From NCBI RefSeq assembly GCF_900128975.1, contig NZ_FQVC01000005.1, forward strand, positions 124,001-188,000: a DNA stretch of 64,000 nt, in the 5' to 3' direction. The DNA comes from Devosia limi DSM 17137. GTDB lineage: Bacteria > Pseudomonadota > Alphaproteobacteria > Rhizobiales > Devosiaceae. The notes beneath the pieces were generated by a model. It did no database searches. It was not told the origin of the DNA and was given only the letters and a program-made list of their open reading frames with translations. The first letter of the stretch is position 1, and each line of letters starts with the position of its first letter. Both the position numbers and the translations under genes were made by a program. Positions 55,402-64,000 of this stretch are shown one piece after another.

Positions 55402-55488
55402 GAAACTGCCATACAAAGACGACGCGCCCGCCAAAGGGCTTGGGAGGACCTGCCAGGTGACCATCGACAGAGCATCTGCAATTCGTTT

Positions 55489-55504
55489 TGAGGTACGTAC
55501 CTCA
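55489..55504 (+). promoter_or_regulatory. perfect palindrome over the xylB ribosome-binding site and start
   Basis: TGAGGTACGTACCTCA, 16 of 16 bases symmetric. Its left arm contains the GAGG ribosome-binding site and its last base is the A of the xylB ATG. It could be the LacI-type operator, an RNA hairpin hiding the ribosome-binding site, or both. Confidence 0.55.
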
Positions 55505-56973
55505 TGAGCGCATCCTATCTTGGTATCGATATCGGCACTTCGGGTGTCAAAGTTCTTCTGATCGACGAAAAAGGTCGTTCGCTGGGCGAGGCTGCAGCGG
55601 CAGCGACTGAACCGGTCAGGCCCCATCCCGGCTGGTCCGAACAAAATCCCGCCGATTGGTGGAGCGCCACCCTCGCCGCCATCGACGCGCTCTCGAAGTC
55701 TCACCCGGCCGAACTGGCTCTGGTCCGCGGCATTGGCCTGTCCGGTCACATGCATGGCGCCACTCTGCTCGACAGGCAGGACAACGTCTTGCGCCCCTGC
55801 ATACTCTGGAATGACGGCCGTGCGGCCGCCGAGTGCGTGGAGATGGAAGCAACTTTGCCGACGCTGCGCGCCATTGCCGGCAATATCGCGATGCCGGGCT
55901 TCACCGCCCCCAAGCTTGCCTGGGTCCGCAAACATGAGCCGGACATCTTCGCCAAAATCGCCAAGGTCCTGCTGCCCAAGGCCTATGTGCGGTTGCTGCT
56001 CTCGGGCGAGCATGTCGAGGACATGTCCGACGCCGCCGGTACGCTTTGGCTCGACGTGGGCAAGCGCGACTGGTCGGACGAACTGCTGGCCGTCACCGGC
56101 CTGGATCGCAGCCACATGCCGCGCCTCGTTGAGGGCTCGGCGCCGGCCGGTGCGCTGAAGCGCGAATTGGCGCAACGTTGGGGCATGCAGGCCAATGTGG
56201 TGATCGCTGGTGGCGCGGGCGACAATGCCGCCGCAGCCTGCGGGATCGGCGCCATCCGTCCCGGTGAAGGATTCGTCTCGCTGGGAACCTCTGGCGTATT
56301 GTTCGTTTCCAATGACCGCTTCCGCCCCAATACCGAGGGCGCTGTGCACGCCTTCTGCCATGCCATCCCCGATACCTGGCACCAGATGGGCGTCATCCTC
56401 TCGGCCACTGATAGCCTCAACTGGCTGAGCAAGATCACCGGGCAGAAACCTGCCGATCTTGCCGGCGCCGCCGAGGCGCAGTTCAGCGGGCCAGGCAGGG
56501 AGATATTCCTGCCCTATCTCTCCGGTGAGCGCACCCCACACAACAATGCCGGCGCGCGCGGTTCGCTGACCGGTCTCTCCCACCTGTCCGACCCGGCCAG
56601 GTTGGCCCAGGCGGTGATGGAAGGCGTGGCCTTCGCCTTCCGCGATTGCCAACGTGTCCTCAACGATGCCGGCACGAGGATCGACCGGCTGCTCGCCGTG
56701 GGCGGCGGCAGCAAGTCCGCACTTTGGCTCAAGCTGCTCGCCACCAATCTTGCTATGGAAATCGCCCTCCCCGAGGACGGCGATTTCGGTGGCGCGCTCG
56801 GCGCGGCGCGGCTCGGCCTCTGTGCCGCCGAAGGCGCCGACCTCGCGACGGTGATGACCATGCCGGCCATCAAGGCCGTCATCGTCCCCGATCGGGCGCT
56901 GTCGGCGGCCTATACCGACCAATACCAGCGCTATCGCGCCCTTTATCCCGCCATTGAGGAGGCAATTTCGTGA
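55504..56973 (+). CDS. xylB: xylulokinase
   Basis: Phosphorylates D-xylulose. 489 residues, FGGY family: [17 protein letters not shown] (phosphate 1), [13 protein letters not shown] with the catalytic-region residues, [26 protein letters not shown] and [14 protein letters not shown]. It has the usual length for XylB. xylA starts within its stop codon (GTGA). Confidence 0.96.
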   Translation: MSASYLGIDIGTSGVKVLLIDEKGRSLGEAAAAATEPVRPHPGWSEQNPADWWSATLAAIDALSKSHPAELALVRGIGLSGHMHGATLLDRQDNVLRPCILWNDGRAAAECVEMEATLPTLRAIAGNIAMPGFTAPKLAWVRKHEPDIFAKIAKVLLPKAYVRLLLSGEHVEDMSDAAGTLWLDVGKRDWSDELLAVTGLDRSHMPRLVEGSAPAGALKRELAQRWGMQANVVIAGGAGDNAAAACGIGAIRPGEGFVSLGTSGVLFVSNDRFRPNTEGAVHAFCHAIPDTWHQMGVILSATDSLNWLSKITGQKPADLAGAAEAQFSGPGREIFLPYLSGERTPHNNAGARGSLTGLSHLSDPARLAQAVMEGVAFAFRDCQRVLNDAGTRIDRLLAVGGGSKSALWLKLLATNLAMEIALPEDGDFGGALGAARLGLCAAEGADLATVMTMPAIKAVIVPDRALSAAYTDQYQRYRALYPAIEEAIS

Positions 56974-58277
56974 CTGATTTTTTCAAGGGTATTTCGCCGA
57001 TCAAGTTCGAAGGTGCCGACAGCACCAATCCGCTGGCCTATCGCCACTACAACAAGGACGAACTTGTCGCCGGCAAGCGGATGGAAGACCATATCCGTCC
57101 GGCCATCGCCTATTGGCACACCTTTGCCTGGGAGGGCGGCGATCCGTTTGGCGGCCGTACTTTCGATCGTCCCTGGTATGACAAGGGCATGGAGGGAGCC
57201 CGCATCAAGGCCGACGTGGCTTTCGAAATGTTCGACCTGCTCGACGCGCCCTTCTTCTGCTTCCATGACGCCGACATTGCCCCCGAAGGCGCGACGCTGG
57301 CCGAGAGCAATCGCAATGTCCGCGAGATCGGCGAGATCTTTGCCAGGAAGATGCAGTCGGGCCGCACCAGGCTGCTCTGGGGTACGGCAAACCTCTTCTC
57401 CAATCGCCGCTATATGTCGGGCGCCGCCACCAATCCCGATCCCGACGTCTTCGCCTATGCCGCCGGCCAGGTGAAGAATGTGCTGGAACTGACCCATGAA
57501 CTGGGCGGCGACAACTATGTGCTGTGGGGTGGCCGCGAGGGCTACGAGACCCTGCTCAACACCAAGATCGGCCAGGAGCAGGACCAGATGGCCCGGTTCA
57601 TCCATCTGGTGATCGAGCATGCCGAAAAGATCGGCTTCAAGGGTCAGGTCCTGATCGAGCCCAAGCCGCAGGAACCCAGCAAGCACCAGTATGACTACGA
57701 CGTGGCCACGGTCTATGGCTTCCTCAAGCGCTATGACCTGGACACCAAGGTGAAATGCAATATCGAGGTCGGCCATGCCTTCCTCGCCGGCCACTCCTTC
57801 GAGCACGAACTGGCTGTTGCCGCCTCGCTCGGCATGCTCGGCTCGGTCGATGCCAACCGCAATGACCTGCAATCGGGCTGGGATACCGACCAGTTCCCCA
57901 ATAGCGTGCCCGAGACGACGCTGGCCTTCTACCAGATTCTCAAGAATGGCGGGCTTGGCAAGGGCGGCTTCAACTTCGACGCCAAGGTGCGCCGCCAGTC
58001 GATCGACCCAGCCGATCTGCTTTATGGCCATATCGGTGGCCTCGACGTGCTGGCGCGTTCACTCAAGGCCGCAGCGGCGCTGATCGCGGACGGCACCTAT
58101 GACAAGGCGGTCGATGCCCGCTATGCAGGCTGGCAGGGTGCCGACGCCAAGGCCATTCTCGGCGGCAAGGTGTCGCTCGCCGATCTGGCAGCCCGCGTCG
58201 AGAAAGACAACATCAACCCGCAGCCCCGCTCGGGCCAGCAGGAATATCTCGAAAACCTGATCAACCGCTTCGTCTAG
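56970..58277 (+). CDS. xylA: xylose isomerase
   Basis: Converts D-xylose to D-xylulose. 435 residues: [15 protein letters not shown], the catalytic His in [45 protein letters not shown] (metal ligand Glu), [18 protein letters not shown], and [21 protein letters not shown] start at 56970 overlapping xylB. Class II type (long N-terminus). Confidence 0.97.
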   Translation: MTDFFKGISPIKFEGADSTNPLAYRHYNKDELVAGKRMEDHIRPAIAYWHTFAWEGGDPFGGRTFDRPWYDKGMEGARIKADVAFEMFDLLDAPFFCFHDADIAPEGATLAESNRNVREIGEIFARKMQSGRTRLLWGTANLFSNRRYMSGAATNPDPDVFAYAAGQVKNVLELTHELGGDNYVLWGGREGYETLLNTKIGQEQDQMARFIHLVIEHAEKIGFKGQVLIEPKPQEPSKHQYDYDVATVYGFLKRYDLDTKVKCNIEVGHAFLAGHSFEHELAVAASLGMLGSVDANRNDLQSGWDTDQFPNSVPETTLAFYQILKNGGLGKGGFNFDAKVRRQSIDPADLLYGHIGGLDVLARSLKAAAALIADGTYDKAVDARYAGWQGADAKAILGGKVSLADLAARVEKDNINPQPRSGQQEYLENLINRFV

Positions 58278-58294
58278 ATCCCCCCGCAGATCGT

Positions 58295-58360
58295 GACCCT
58301 CGGGCATGACCCGAGGGTCCTTCACTGGCGAACGCACTGCAAGCGCATAGAACTCGGGTC
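58295..58360. repeat. palindrome downstream of xylA
   Basis: GACCCTCGGG-catga-CCCGAGGGTC is a perfect 10-bp stem (58295-58319). A related ctcgggtcaagccgag palindrome follows near 58351. It is similar in style to the family B palindromes; it may end the xylBA message although no T-run follows. Confidence 0.6.
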
Positions 58361-58419
58361 AAGCCGAGAGTGGCACGCGGTGGTGGCCGTCGTCTTTACG
58401 CGCCGTCCGAGGTTTTTCC

Positions 58420-60036
58420 ATGCCCCAGATCACCAATCCTATCCTGCCCGGCTTCAATCCGGATCCGTCTATCCTGCGGGTGGGGGAGGACTATTACATC
58501 GCCACCTCGACCTTCGAATGGTATCCGGGCGTGCAGATCCATCACTCCCGCGATCTGGCCAATTGGCAGCTGGTGACCCGCCCGCTGACCCGCAAGAGCC
58601 AACTGGACATGCGCGGCAATCCCGACAGTTGTGGCGTTTGGGCGCCCTGTCTCAGCCATGCCGATGGCCTGTTCTGGCTGGTCTATACCGACGTCAAGCG
58701 CAAGGACGGCTCGTTCAAGGACGCGCATAATTACATCGTCACCGCGCCAGCGATCGAAGGCCCCTGGTCCGATCCGATCTATGTCAATTCATCGGGCTTT
58801 GACCCGTCACTGTTCCATGACGACGACGGCCGCAAATATTTCGTCAACATGCTCTGGGATCACCGTGTGCGGCCGCTTCTGTTCGCCGGCATTGCGCTGC
58901 AGGAGTTCGATCCGGTCGCGGGCAGGCTGGTCGGCCCGATCAGCAATATCTATCAGGGCACCGACCTCAAGCTGGTCGAGGGACCCCACCTCTACAAGCG
59001 CAACGGCTGGTACTATTTGCTGACGGCCGAGGGCGGTACCGGTTACGATCACGCCGTGACCTTCGCCCGTTCCCGCAATATCGACGGGCCCTACGAAACC
59101 CATCCCGACCAGCACATCCTCACCGCCAAGGACGATCCTCTCAATCCGCTGCAACGTGCCGGACATGGCGACCTGGTCGACAGTCCCGACGGCAAGACCT
59201 ATCTGGTGCATCTGGCTGGCCGCCCGACCACCCAGAAGCGCCGCTGTGTGCTGGGCCGCGAGACCGCGATTCAGGAGGCATTCTGGGGTAAAGACGACTG
59301 GATTCACGTGAAACAGGGGCCCCTGCCTTCGCTCCATGTCGAGCTGCCGGGCACTCGTGACGAAGCCGCCTATTGGGCCGAGCAGCGCTACGAGTTCGAT
59401 GGTGCGCTGCATCGGGACTTTCAGTGGCTGCGCACGCCCGAGACCGATCGAATCTTCTCGCTCACCGCCAAGCCCGGTGCCCTGCGCCTCTATGGTCGCG
59501 AATCCATCGGGTCCTGGTTCGAGCAGGCATTGGTGGCGCGCCGCCAGACCCATTTCTCCTATGACGCCGAGACGGTCTTGGATTTCGCCCCGACCGACGA
59601 GCGCACCATGGCTGGCCTCGCGGCCTATTACGGCCGCTACAATTTCTTCTATCTGGCCGTCACCGCCCATGCCGATGGCCAGCGCGAATTGCTGATCATG
59701 AGTTCGGAAGCCAGCTTCCCCGATGGCAAGCTGCGCTTCCCCGCCCTGCCCGTGCCGATCCCCAACACTGGCACGGTCCGGCTGGCTTTGACCATTCGCG
59801 GCCCGGCGCTACAGTTCTTCTACGCGCTTGCTGGCGCTGAGCTGACCCCAATCGGACCGGTGCTTGACGCTTCGGTCCTTTCGGATGAATGCGGTGGCCA
59901 CGCCGAACATGGCAGCTTCACCGGCGCCTTCGTGGGCGTTGCCGCCCAAGATCTCAATGGCACCGCCAGTCCCGCCGATTTCTTCGGCTTCACCTACCGT
60001 CCGGTGCGAGACCCGAGCGATCGCTACGAGGTTTGA
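58420..60036 (+). CDS. xynB: GH43 family beta-xylosidase
   Basis: 538 residues. A five-bladed propeller GH43 domain has NPILPGFNPDPSILRVGEDYYIATSTFEW-type start (general-base Asp in NPDPS), SSGFDPSLFHDDDG and the acid Glu in LVEGPHLYKRNGWYYL. A C-terminal beta-sandwich (from about residue 330) follows. No signal peptide, so it probably cleaves imported xylobiose in the cytoplasm. Contains parS-like site 8. Confidence 0.94.
   Translation: MPQITNPILPGFNPDPSILRVGEDYYIATSTFEWYPGVQIHHSRDLANWQLVTRPLTRKSQLDMRGNPDSCGVWAPCLSHADGLFWLVYTDVKRKDGSFKDAHNYIVTAPAIEGPWSDPIYVNSSGFDPSLFHDDDGRKYFVNMLWDHRVRPLLFAGIALQEFDPVAGRLVGPISNIYQGTDLKLVEGPHLYKRNGWYYLLTAEGGTGYDHAVTFARSRNIDGPYETHPDQHILTAKDDPLNPLQRAGHGDLVDSPDGKTYLVHLAGRPTTQKRRCVLGRETAIQEAFWGKDDWIHVKQGPLPSLHVELPGTRDEAAYWAEQRYEFDGALHRDFQWLRTPETDRIFSLTAKPGALRLYGRESIGSWFEQALVARRQTHFSYDAETVLDFAPTDERTMAGLAAYYGRYNFFYLAVTAHADGQRELLIMSSEASFPDGKLRFPALPVPIPNTGTVRLALTIRGPALQFFYALAGAELTPIGPVLDASVLSDECGGHAEHGSFTGAFVGVAAQDLNGTASPADFFGFTYRPVRDPSDRYEV
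59301..59314 (+). other. parS-like site 8 (GATTCACGTGAAAC), inside the xylosidase gene
   Basis: Exact 14-mer in the coding sequence, read here as W-I-H-V-K-Q, a different frame from the hisA and rsmI copies. Confidence 0.7.
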
Positions 60037-60188
60037 TGCCCTATCGCTGGCGCCGCCCGCCTCAACGCCATCACATCTGCTCGAACGGCGCGACAAAACA
60101 TCGCACCCTGCTATACTGGCGTCATTGCAGGTTGCGTTGCGCGTGACCCTCGCGCGCCCGCGGCTGCCCGATAAGGAGGTCTCTGGTC

Positions 60189-61013
60189 ATGGCACATTTC
60201 CATGTTATTGGCGGCGCCGGGGAAAAGCTGGCCCATCCCGTCGTGCGCAAGATTGGCCTGTCTGATCTGTTCGATAGCCTGCGGCAGGGCGCTGCCGACT
60301 TCTGGGAAAAACCCTCGCATTACGTGCTGCTCACCCTGATCTATCCCATTGTCGGCATTGGTCTGGCGGTCTGGATGTCGGGCTATTACACATGGCCCAT
60401 GCTGTACCCGCTGGTGGGTGGCTTCGCGCTGATCGGTCCGTTCGCGGCTCTCGGGCTTTATGAAATCAGTCGCCGGCGCGAAATGGGCATGGATACGTCC
60501 TGGCGCCACGCCTTCGATGTGCTGCATTCCCCCGCCCTCGCCTCGATCGGCGGCGTCGCGGTCATGCTCTTCGTGGTCTTCACCCTGTGGCTGACCGCCG
60601 CGCAGACGCTCTATGAAAGCCTGTTTGGCTCGGCCCCGCCCATGGCGCTGACTGACCTCATCAACCAGATCCTCACCTCCCCGCAGGGGTGGACCTTGAT
60701 CGTTGTCGGCAATTTGCTGGGCCTGGCCTTTGCCATCTTCACCCTCTGCACCACGGTCATTGCCTTCCCACTGCTGCTGGATCGCGATGTCGGCGCCTTT
60801 GTGGCGGTACAGACCTCGTTCCGCGCGGTGATGAAAAACCCGGTGCCCATGGCTGCCTGGGGCATCATCGTCGCTCTTGGTCTGGCGCTTGGCATGGTGC
60901 CGCTATTCGTCGGCCTTGCGGTGGTCATCCCGATCTTCGGTCACGCCACCTGGCATCTCTATCGCAAGGTAATCGAGCCAGAACCCTCTGGCCGCAGTCG
61001 CACCAGCCATTGA
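60189..61013 (+). CDS. DUF2189 family membrane protein
   Basis: 274 residues with about six hydrophobic segments. The N-terminal FHVIGGAGEKLAHPVVRKI and then HYVLLTLIYPIVGIGLAVWM are typical of DUF2189, a bacterial integral membrane family of unknown role. AAGGAGG about nine bases before the ATG. Monocistronic between the xylosidase and mutS. Confidence 0.8.
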   Translation: MAHFHVIGGAGEKLAHPVVRKIGLSDLFDSLRQGAADFWEKPSHYVLLTLIYPIVGIGLAVWMSGYYTWPMLYPLVGGFALIGPFAALGLYEISRRREMGMDTSWRHAFDVLHSPALASIGGVAVMLFVVFTLWLTAAQTLYESLFGSAPPMALTDLINQILTSPQGWTLIVVGNLLGLAFAIFTLCTTVIAFPLLLDRDVGAFVAVQTSFRAVMKNPVPMAAWGIIVALGLALGMVPLFVGLAVVIPIFGHATWHLYRKVIEPEPSGRSRTSH

Positions 61014-61136
61014 TTGCGGGGGGCCGGTTGCCGCTTTGCCCAGGCTCAATCATCGGGGCAAAGCGGCCGAGGCGCTGTTGGATTTTTCGCCATTGCCCAC
61101 TAAGGTCTCGGCTTTCCCGCGATAGCTGAGTTGTTG

Positions 61137-63854
61137 ATGGACCAGGCGCCTTACGACCCCCCGAAAAGTTCGACACCCCAGCCGGCCCTGACGCCAATGA
61201 TGGCCCAGTATTTCGAGATCAAGGCGATCAATCCGGGCTATCTGCTGTTCTACCGCATGGGTGATTTTTACGAGCTGTTCTTCGAGGACGCCGAGATTGC
61301 CAGTGCCGCCCTCGGCATTGTGCTGACCAAGCGCGGCAAGCATCTGGGCGAAGATATCGGCATGTGCGGCGTGCCCATCCATGCCGCGCAGGATTATCTG
61401 CGCAAGCTGATAAACCTTGGCCATCGCGTCGCGCTCTGCGAGCAGGTCGAAGACCCCGCCGAAGCCAAGAAGCGCGGTAGCAAATCGGTGGTCAAGCGCG
61501 ACGTCGTTCGCCTGATTACCCCCGGCACACTGACCGAAGACGATCATCTGGATGCGCGCAGCTCCAATTTTCTCGTTGCCCTGGCAATGGTGCACCACGG
61601 CGAAACCGATTTTGCCCTTGCCTGGGCTGACGTTTCGACCGGCGAAACCTTCTGCCTGGATTTGACGGCGGAGCTGCTGCAGGACGAGCTGGCGCGCATC
61701 GATCCAGTGGAACTGCTGCTGACCGAGGCGACGCGCCAGGCGCTGGTTGAGCGGCACCTGTTGCCGCCATCGCTGGTGCCGGTGCTCTCGCCGATCGCGC
61801 CAGCCTTTTTCGACAGTGAAGCGGCCATGCCGCGCCTGCGCGAAGCCTTCCCCGGCGACAGTTTCGATCCCAGCGCCCTCACCCGCTCGTCCCGCGCCGC
61901 CCTCGGCGCGCTGGTCGGCTATGTTCATGAAAGCCAGAAGGGCGGCGCCGTGGCGCTGCGCCCACCGGCCTCCGAAAACGCTCCCGAACATCTCGCTATC
62001 GATCAGGCTACCCGCGCCTCGCTCGAATTGCACCAGACCCAGCGCGGCCAGGCCCGCGGTTCGCTGCGTCATGCCATCGATCTGACGGTCACCGCCCCCG
62101 GCTCGCGCCTGCTCTCGGCCCGGCTGGCCGCCCCGCTCTGCAACGCCGCCGATATCAATGGCCGGCTCGACGCGGTGGCGCTCCTCGTCGATGACACCAT
62201 GCTGACCGGGCGCCTGCGCAGTGACCTCAAGGCCGTGCCCGATCTGGCCCGGGCCCTGACCCGTCTGGCGCTGGACCGCGGCGGCCCGCGCGATCTCGCC
62301 GCCATCGGCAAGGCCGTCAGCGCTGCCTCGGCCCTTTCCGGTCACTTTCGCCCCCTGGCCGATATTCCGCCAACTCTTGGTACCATCGCCCAGACACTCG
62401 CCGCCGCACCGCTGCCACTGGCGTCCGAGCTGACGCTGGCGCTCGATGACGAAGTGCCGCTGCTTGCGCGCGATGGCGGCTTTGTCCGCAAGGGCTATGA
62501 CGCCACCCTCGATAGCGAACGCGCGCTCGCCAGCGAAACCCGCGAAGTGGTTGCGGCATTGCAGGCCCGCCTGATCGACGAAACCGAGGTGCGCTCACTC
62601 AAGATCCGGCACAATGGGGTTCTCGGCTATTTCGTCGAAGTCCCCGCCGCCCATGGCGGACGGCTCCTCGAAGAGCCGCATCGCCAGACCTTCATCCATC
62701 GCCAGACCCTGGCCAATGCCATGCGCTTCACCACGGCCGAGTTGGCCGAGCTGGAGGGCCGCATTGCCCGCGCCCACGAAGCGGCGCTCGAACTCGAACT
62801 CAAGATCTTCGCCCGCCTTCGCGCCCACGTGCTGGAGCAGACCGATTCCCTGCGGCAGCTGGCCGATGCCCTGGCCGAGCTCGACGTCACCGCCGCCCTC
62901 GCTCACCTGGCCGCCACCCGCAATTATGCCCGTCCCGAGATCGACAATTCGCTGGCCTTCGCCATAGCCGGCGGCCGCCATCCGGTGGTCGAGGACATGG
63001 TGCAGGCCGAAGGTCATAGCTTCGTCGCCAATGACGCCGATCTTTCCGGCTCCGACGCTATTGGCGGTGGCCGGCTCTGGCTGGTCACCGGCCCGAACAT
63101 GGGCGGTAAGTCGACCTTCCTCCGCCAGAACGCGCTGATCGCCATCCTGGCGCAGATGGGCAGTTTCGTGCCAGCATCATCGGCCCATATTGGCGTCGTC
63201 GACCGGGTGTTTTCCCGCGTCGGCGCTTCCGACGATATCGCCCATGGCCGTTCGACCTTCATGGTCGAAATGGTCGAAACCGCTGCAATCCTCAATCGCG
63301 CCACCCGGCGTTCCCTCGTCATTCTCGACGAGATCGGCCGCGGCACCGCCACTTTCGATGGTCTCTCCATCGCCTGGGCCGCCGTCGAAGCCCTGCACGA
63401 AACCACCGGTTGCCGGGCGCTGTTCGCTACCCATTTCCACGAACTGACCAGCCTGCAAAAGACCCTCAGCCGCGTCTACAACGTGACCATGAAGGTGCGC
63501 GAATGGGAGGGTGAAGTGGTGTTTCTGCATGAAGTGGGATCGGGCGCTGCCGATCGCTCCTATGGCATTCAGGTGGCCCGGCTGGCCGGTCTGCCTGAGC
63601 CGGTTCTGGCCCGTGCCCGCCAGGTGCTTTCTATTCTCGAACAACGCTCGGCAGGCAGCGGGTCTTCCGGTAGTGTCGCTGCCGTGCTAGACGATTTGCC
63701 GCTCTTTGCGCATCAGCCGCCGCCGGTTACAAAGACTGCAGATGCCGTTCACGAAGCGCTAGACGCCGTCCGACCCGACGAGATGACCCCCAAGCAAGCG
63801 ATCGAGTTGATCTACGAGTTGAAGAAAATCCGCGATGCCGCTCGCCGACGCTGA
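61137..63854 (+). CDS. mutS: DNA mismatch repair protein MutS
   Basis: Recognises base mismatches. 905 residues: the mismatch-reading Phe-x-Glu-type motif in LLFYRMGDFYELFFEDA (domain I), a connector and lever region, ATPase Walker A GPNMGGKSTFLR (about 652-663), STFMVEMVETAAIL, LVILDEIGRGTATFDGLSIA (Walker B) and LFATHFHELTSL. The C-terminal tail EMTPKQAIELIYELKK is the tetramerisation region. ATG 61137 after two TTGs. Overlaps the next gene by 20 bases. Confidence 0.97.
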   Translation: MDQAPYDPPKSSTPQPALTPMMAQYFEIKAINPGYLLFYRMGDFYELFFEDAEIASAALGIVLTKRGKHLGEDIGMCGVPIHAAQDYLRKLINLGHRVALCEQVEDPAEAKKRGSKSVVKRDVVRLITPGTLTEDDHLDARSSNFLVALAMVHHGETDFALAWADVSTGETFCLDLTAELLQDELARIDPVELLLTEATRQALVERHLLPPSLVPVLSPIAPAFFDSEAAMPRLREAFPGDSFDPSALTRSSRAALGALVGYVHESQKGGAVALRPPASENAPEHLAIDQATRASLELHQTQRGQARGSLRHAIDLTVTAPGSRLLSARLAAPLCNAADINGRLDAVALLVDDTMLTGRLRSDLKAVPDLARALTRLALDRGGPRDLAAIGKAVSAASALSGHFRPLADIPPTLGTIAQTLAAAPLPLASELTLALDDEVPLLARDGGFVRKGYDATLDSERALASETREVVAALQARLIDETEVRSLKIRHNGVLGYFVEVPAAHGGRLLEEPHRQTFIHRQTLANAMRFTTAELAELEGRIARAHEAALELELKIFARLRAHVLEQTDSLRQLADALAELDVTAALAHLAATRNYARPEIDNSLAFAIAGGRHPVVEDMVQAEGHSFVANDADLSGSDAIGGGRLWLVTGPNMGGKSTFLRQNALIAILAQMGSFVPASSAHIGVVDRVFSRVGASDDIAHGRSTFMVEMVETAAILNRATRRSLVILDEIGRGTATFDGLSIAWAAVEALHETTGCRALFATHFHELTSLQKTLSRVYNVTMKVREWEGEVVFLHEVGSGAADRSYGIQVARLAGLPEPVLARARQVLSILEQRSAGSGSSGSVAAVLDDLPLFAHQPPPVTKTADAVHEALDAVRPDEMTPKQAIELIYELKKIRDAARRR

Positions 63855-64000
63855 CGTCAGATCGCGAAAACCGCACTTCGCGCTGAAGACCGCCGAGACC
63901 ATTCTGGACGAGCTCGATGCCCTTATCGGGCGCGAAGCGCCCAAGAGTGCTGCGGCGCGCGCTATCGTTTTGGCCCATATACGGGCTGTCCTCGCCGCCG
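63835..64000 (+). CDS. glnD: start of a probable PII uridylyltransferase gene (partial)
   Basis: An open frame runs from ATG 63835 (overlapping mutS) to the end of the window: MPLADADVRSRKPHFALKTA and on to AAARAIVLAHIRAVLAA. In Hyphomicrobiales mutS is normally followed by glnD, and the poorly conserved N-terminus is compatible with GlnD, but no catalytic motif is in view. Product is inferred from position. Confidence 0.5.
   Translation, partial: MPLADADVRSRKPHFALKTAETILDELDALIGREAPKSAAARAIVLAHIRAVLAA

Noticed and set aside
54259-56922. An 887-codon open frame on the minus strand across the LacI and xylB genes
   Set aside because: It is an antisense shadow in GC-rich DNA. The plus-strand frames encode complete recognisable families, and the antisense product has no known domain.
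62826-62831. Another CACGTG hexamer in mutS
   Set aside because: Flanks (gcgccc...ctggag) do not match the parS-like arms, so it is taken as a chance hexamer.

Overview
The window looks like about 64 kb of an alphaproteobacterial chromosome of the order Hyphomicrobiales; Devosia or a close relative is my best guess from gene order and protein flavour. It is GC-rich, densely packed and almost wholly chromosomal core. I see no prophage, insertion sequence, tRNA, rRNA or CRISPR array. The left end (coaE, dnaQ, secB, fxsA, Tim44, smr, hslU/hslV, the his cluster) is a block that in Hyphomicrobiales usually lies close to the replication origin, so the window probably starts a few kb from oriC.

Layout. 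0-5 kb: coaE-dnaQ, secB, fxsA, Tim44-like, Smr, a small XRE regulator and a secreted protein. 5-7.5 kb: the HslVU protease with a GNAT gene between its subunits. 7.8-13 kb: hisB-DUF2628-hisH-hisA-two small membrane genes-hisF-hisE-coaA, mostly joined by 4-base stop/start overlaps. 13.4-20.5 kb: adenosine-kinase-like PfkB, TetR/DUF2214 pair, nth, DUF2244, Ada-like regulator, dapB-EVE-gpmA, VOC. 21-26 kb: pyrF, histidine phosphatase-like protein, FMN reductase, VOC protein, GT8 and dnaJ. 26-30 kb: an odd alpha/beta hydrolase, a conserved unknown and dnaK. 31-38 kb: pabB-pabC fusion, pncA, hrcA-grpE, and divergently rph-small ORF-rdgB-hemW. 38-47.8 kb: LpoA-like lipoprotein, rsmI-yraN-gshB, membrane proteins, MarC, a structured leader with a 68-aa ORF, Rnk-like protein, GH25 muramidase, comM-nudix. 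47.8-53 kb: cfa, CSD/DUF1294 protein, aceA and a divergent RamB/ScfR-type regulator. 53-60 kb: a xylose/xyloside module (galM, LacI-type regulator, xylB, xylA, GH43 xylosidase). 60-64 kb: DUF2189 protein, mutS and the start of a probable glnD.

The strongest unexplained signal is a family of eight copies of GATTCACGTG (six with the full 14-mer GATTCACGTGAAAC), spaced 3-10 kb apart from 10.2 to 59.3 kb. They sit both between genes and inside hisA, rsmI and the xylosidase gene. Each is one or two changes from the core of the ParB site parS (GTTTCACGTGAAAC), and the change common to all of them creates a GANTC (CcrM) methylation site. Seven of eight point the same way. This fits an origin-proximal ParB-loading array, possibly sensitive to methylation. 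Other notable items are a palindrome over the xylB ribosome-binding site and start codon, a 20-codon ORF followed by three hairpins at 43.5 kb, a 56-codon ORF coupled on both sides between rph and rdgB, loss of expected catalytic residues in two hydrolase-family proteins, and several families of palindromic intergenic repeats.
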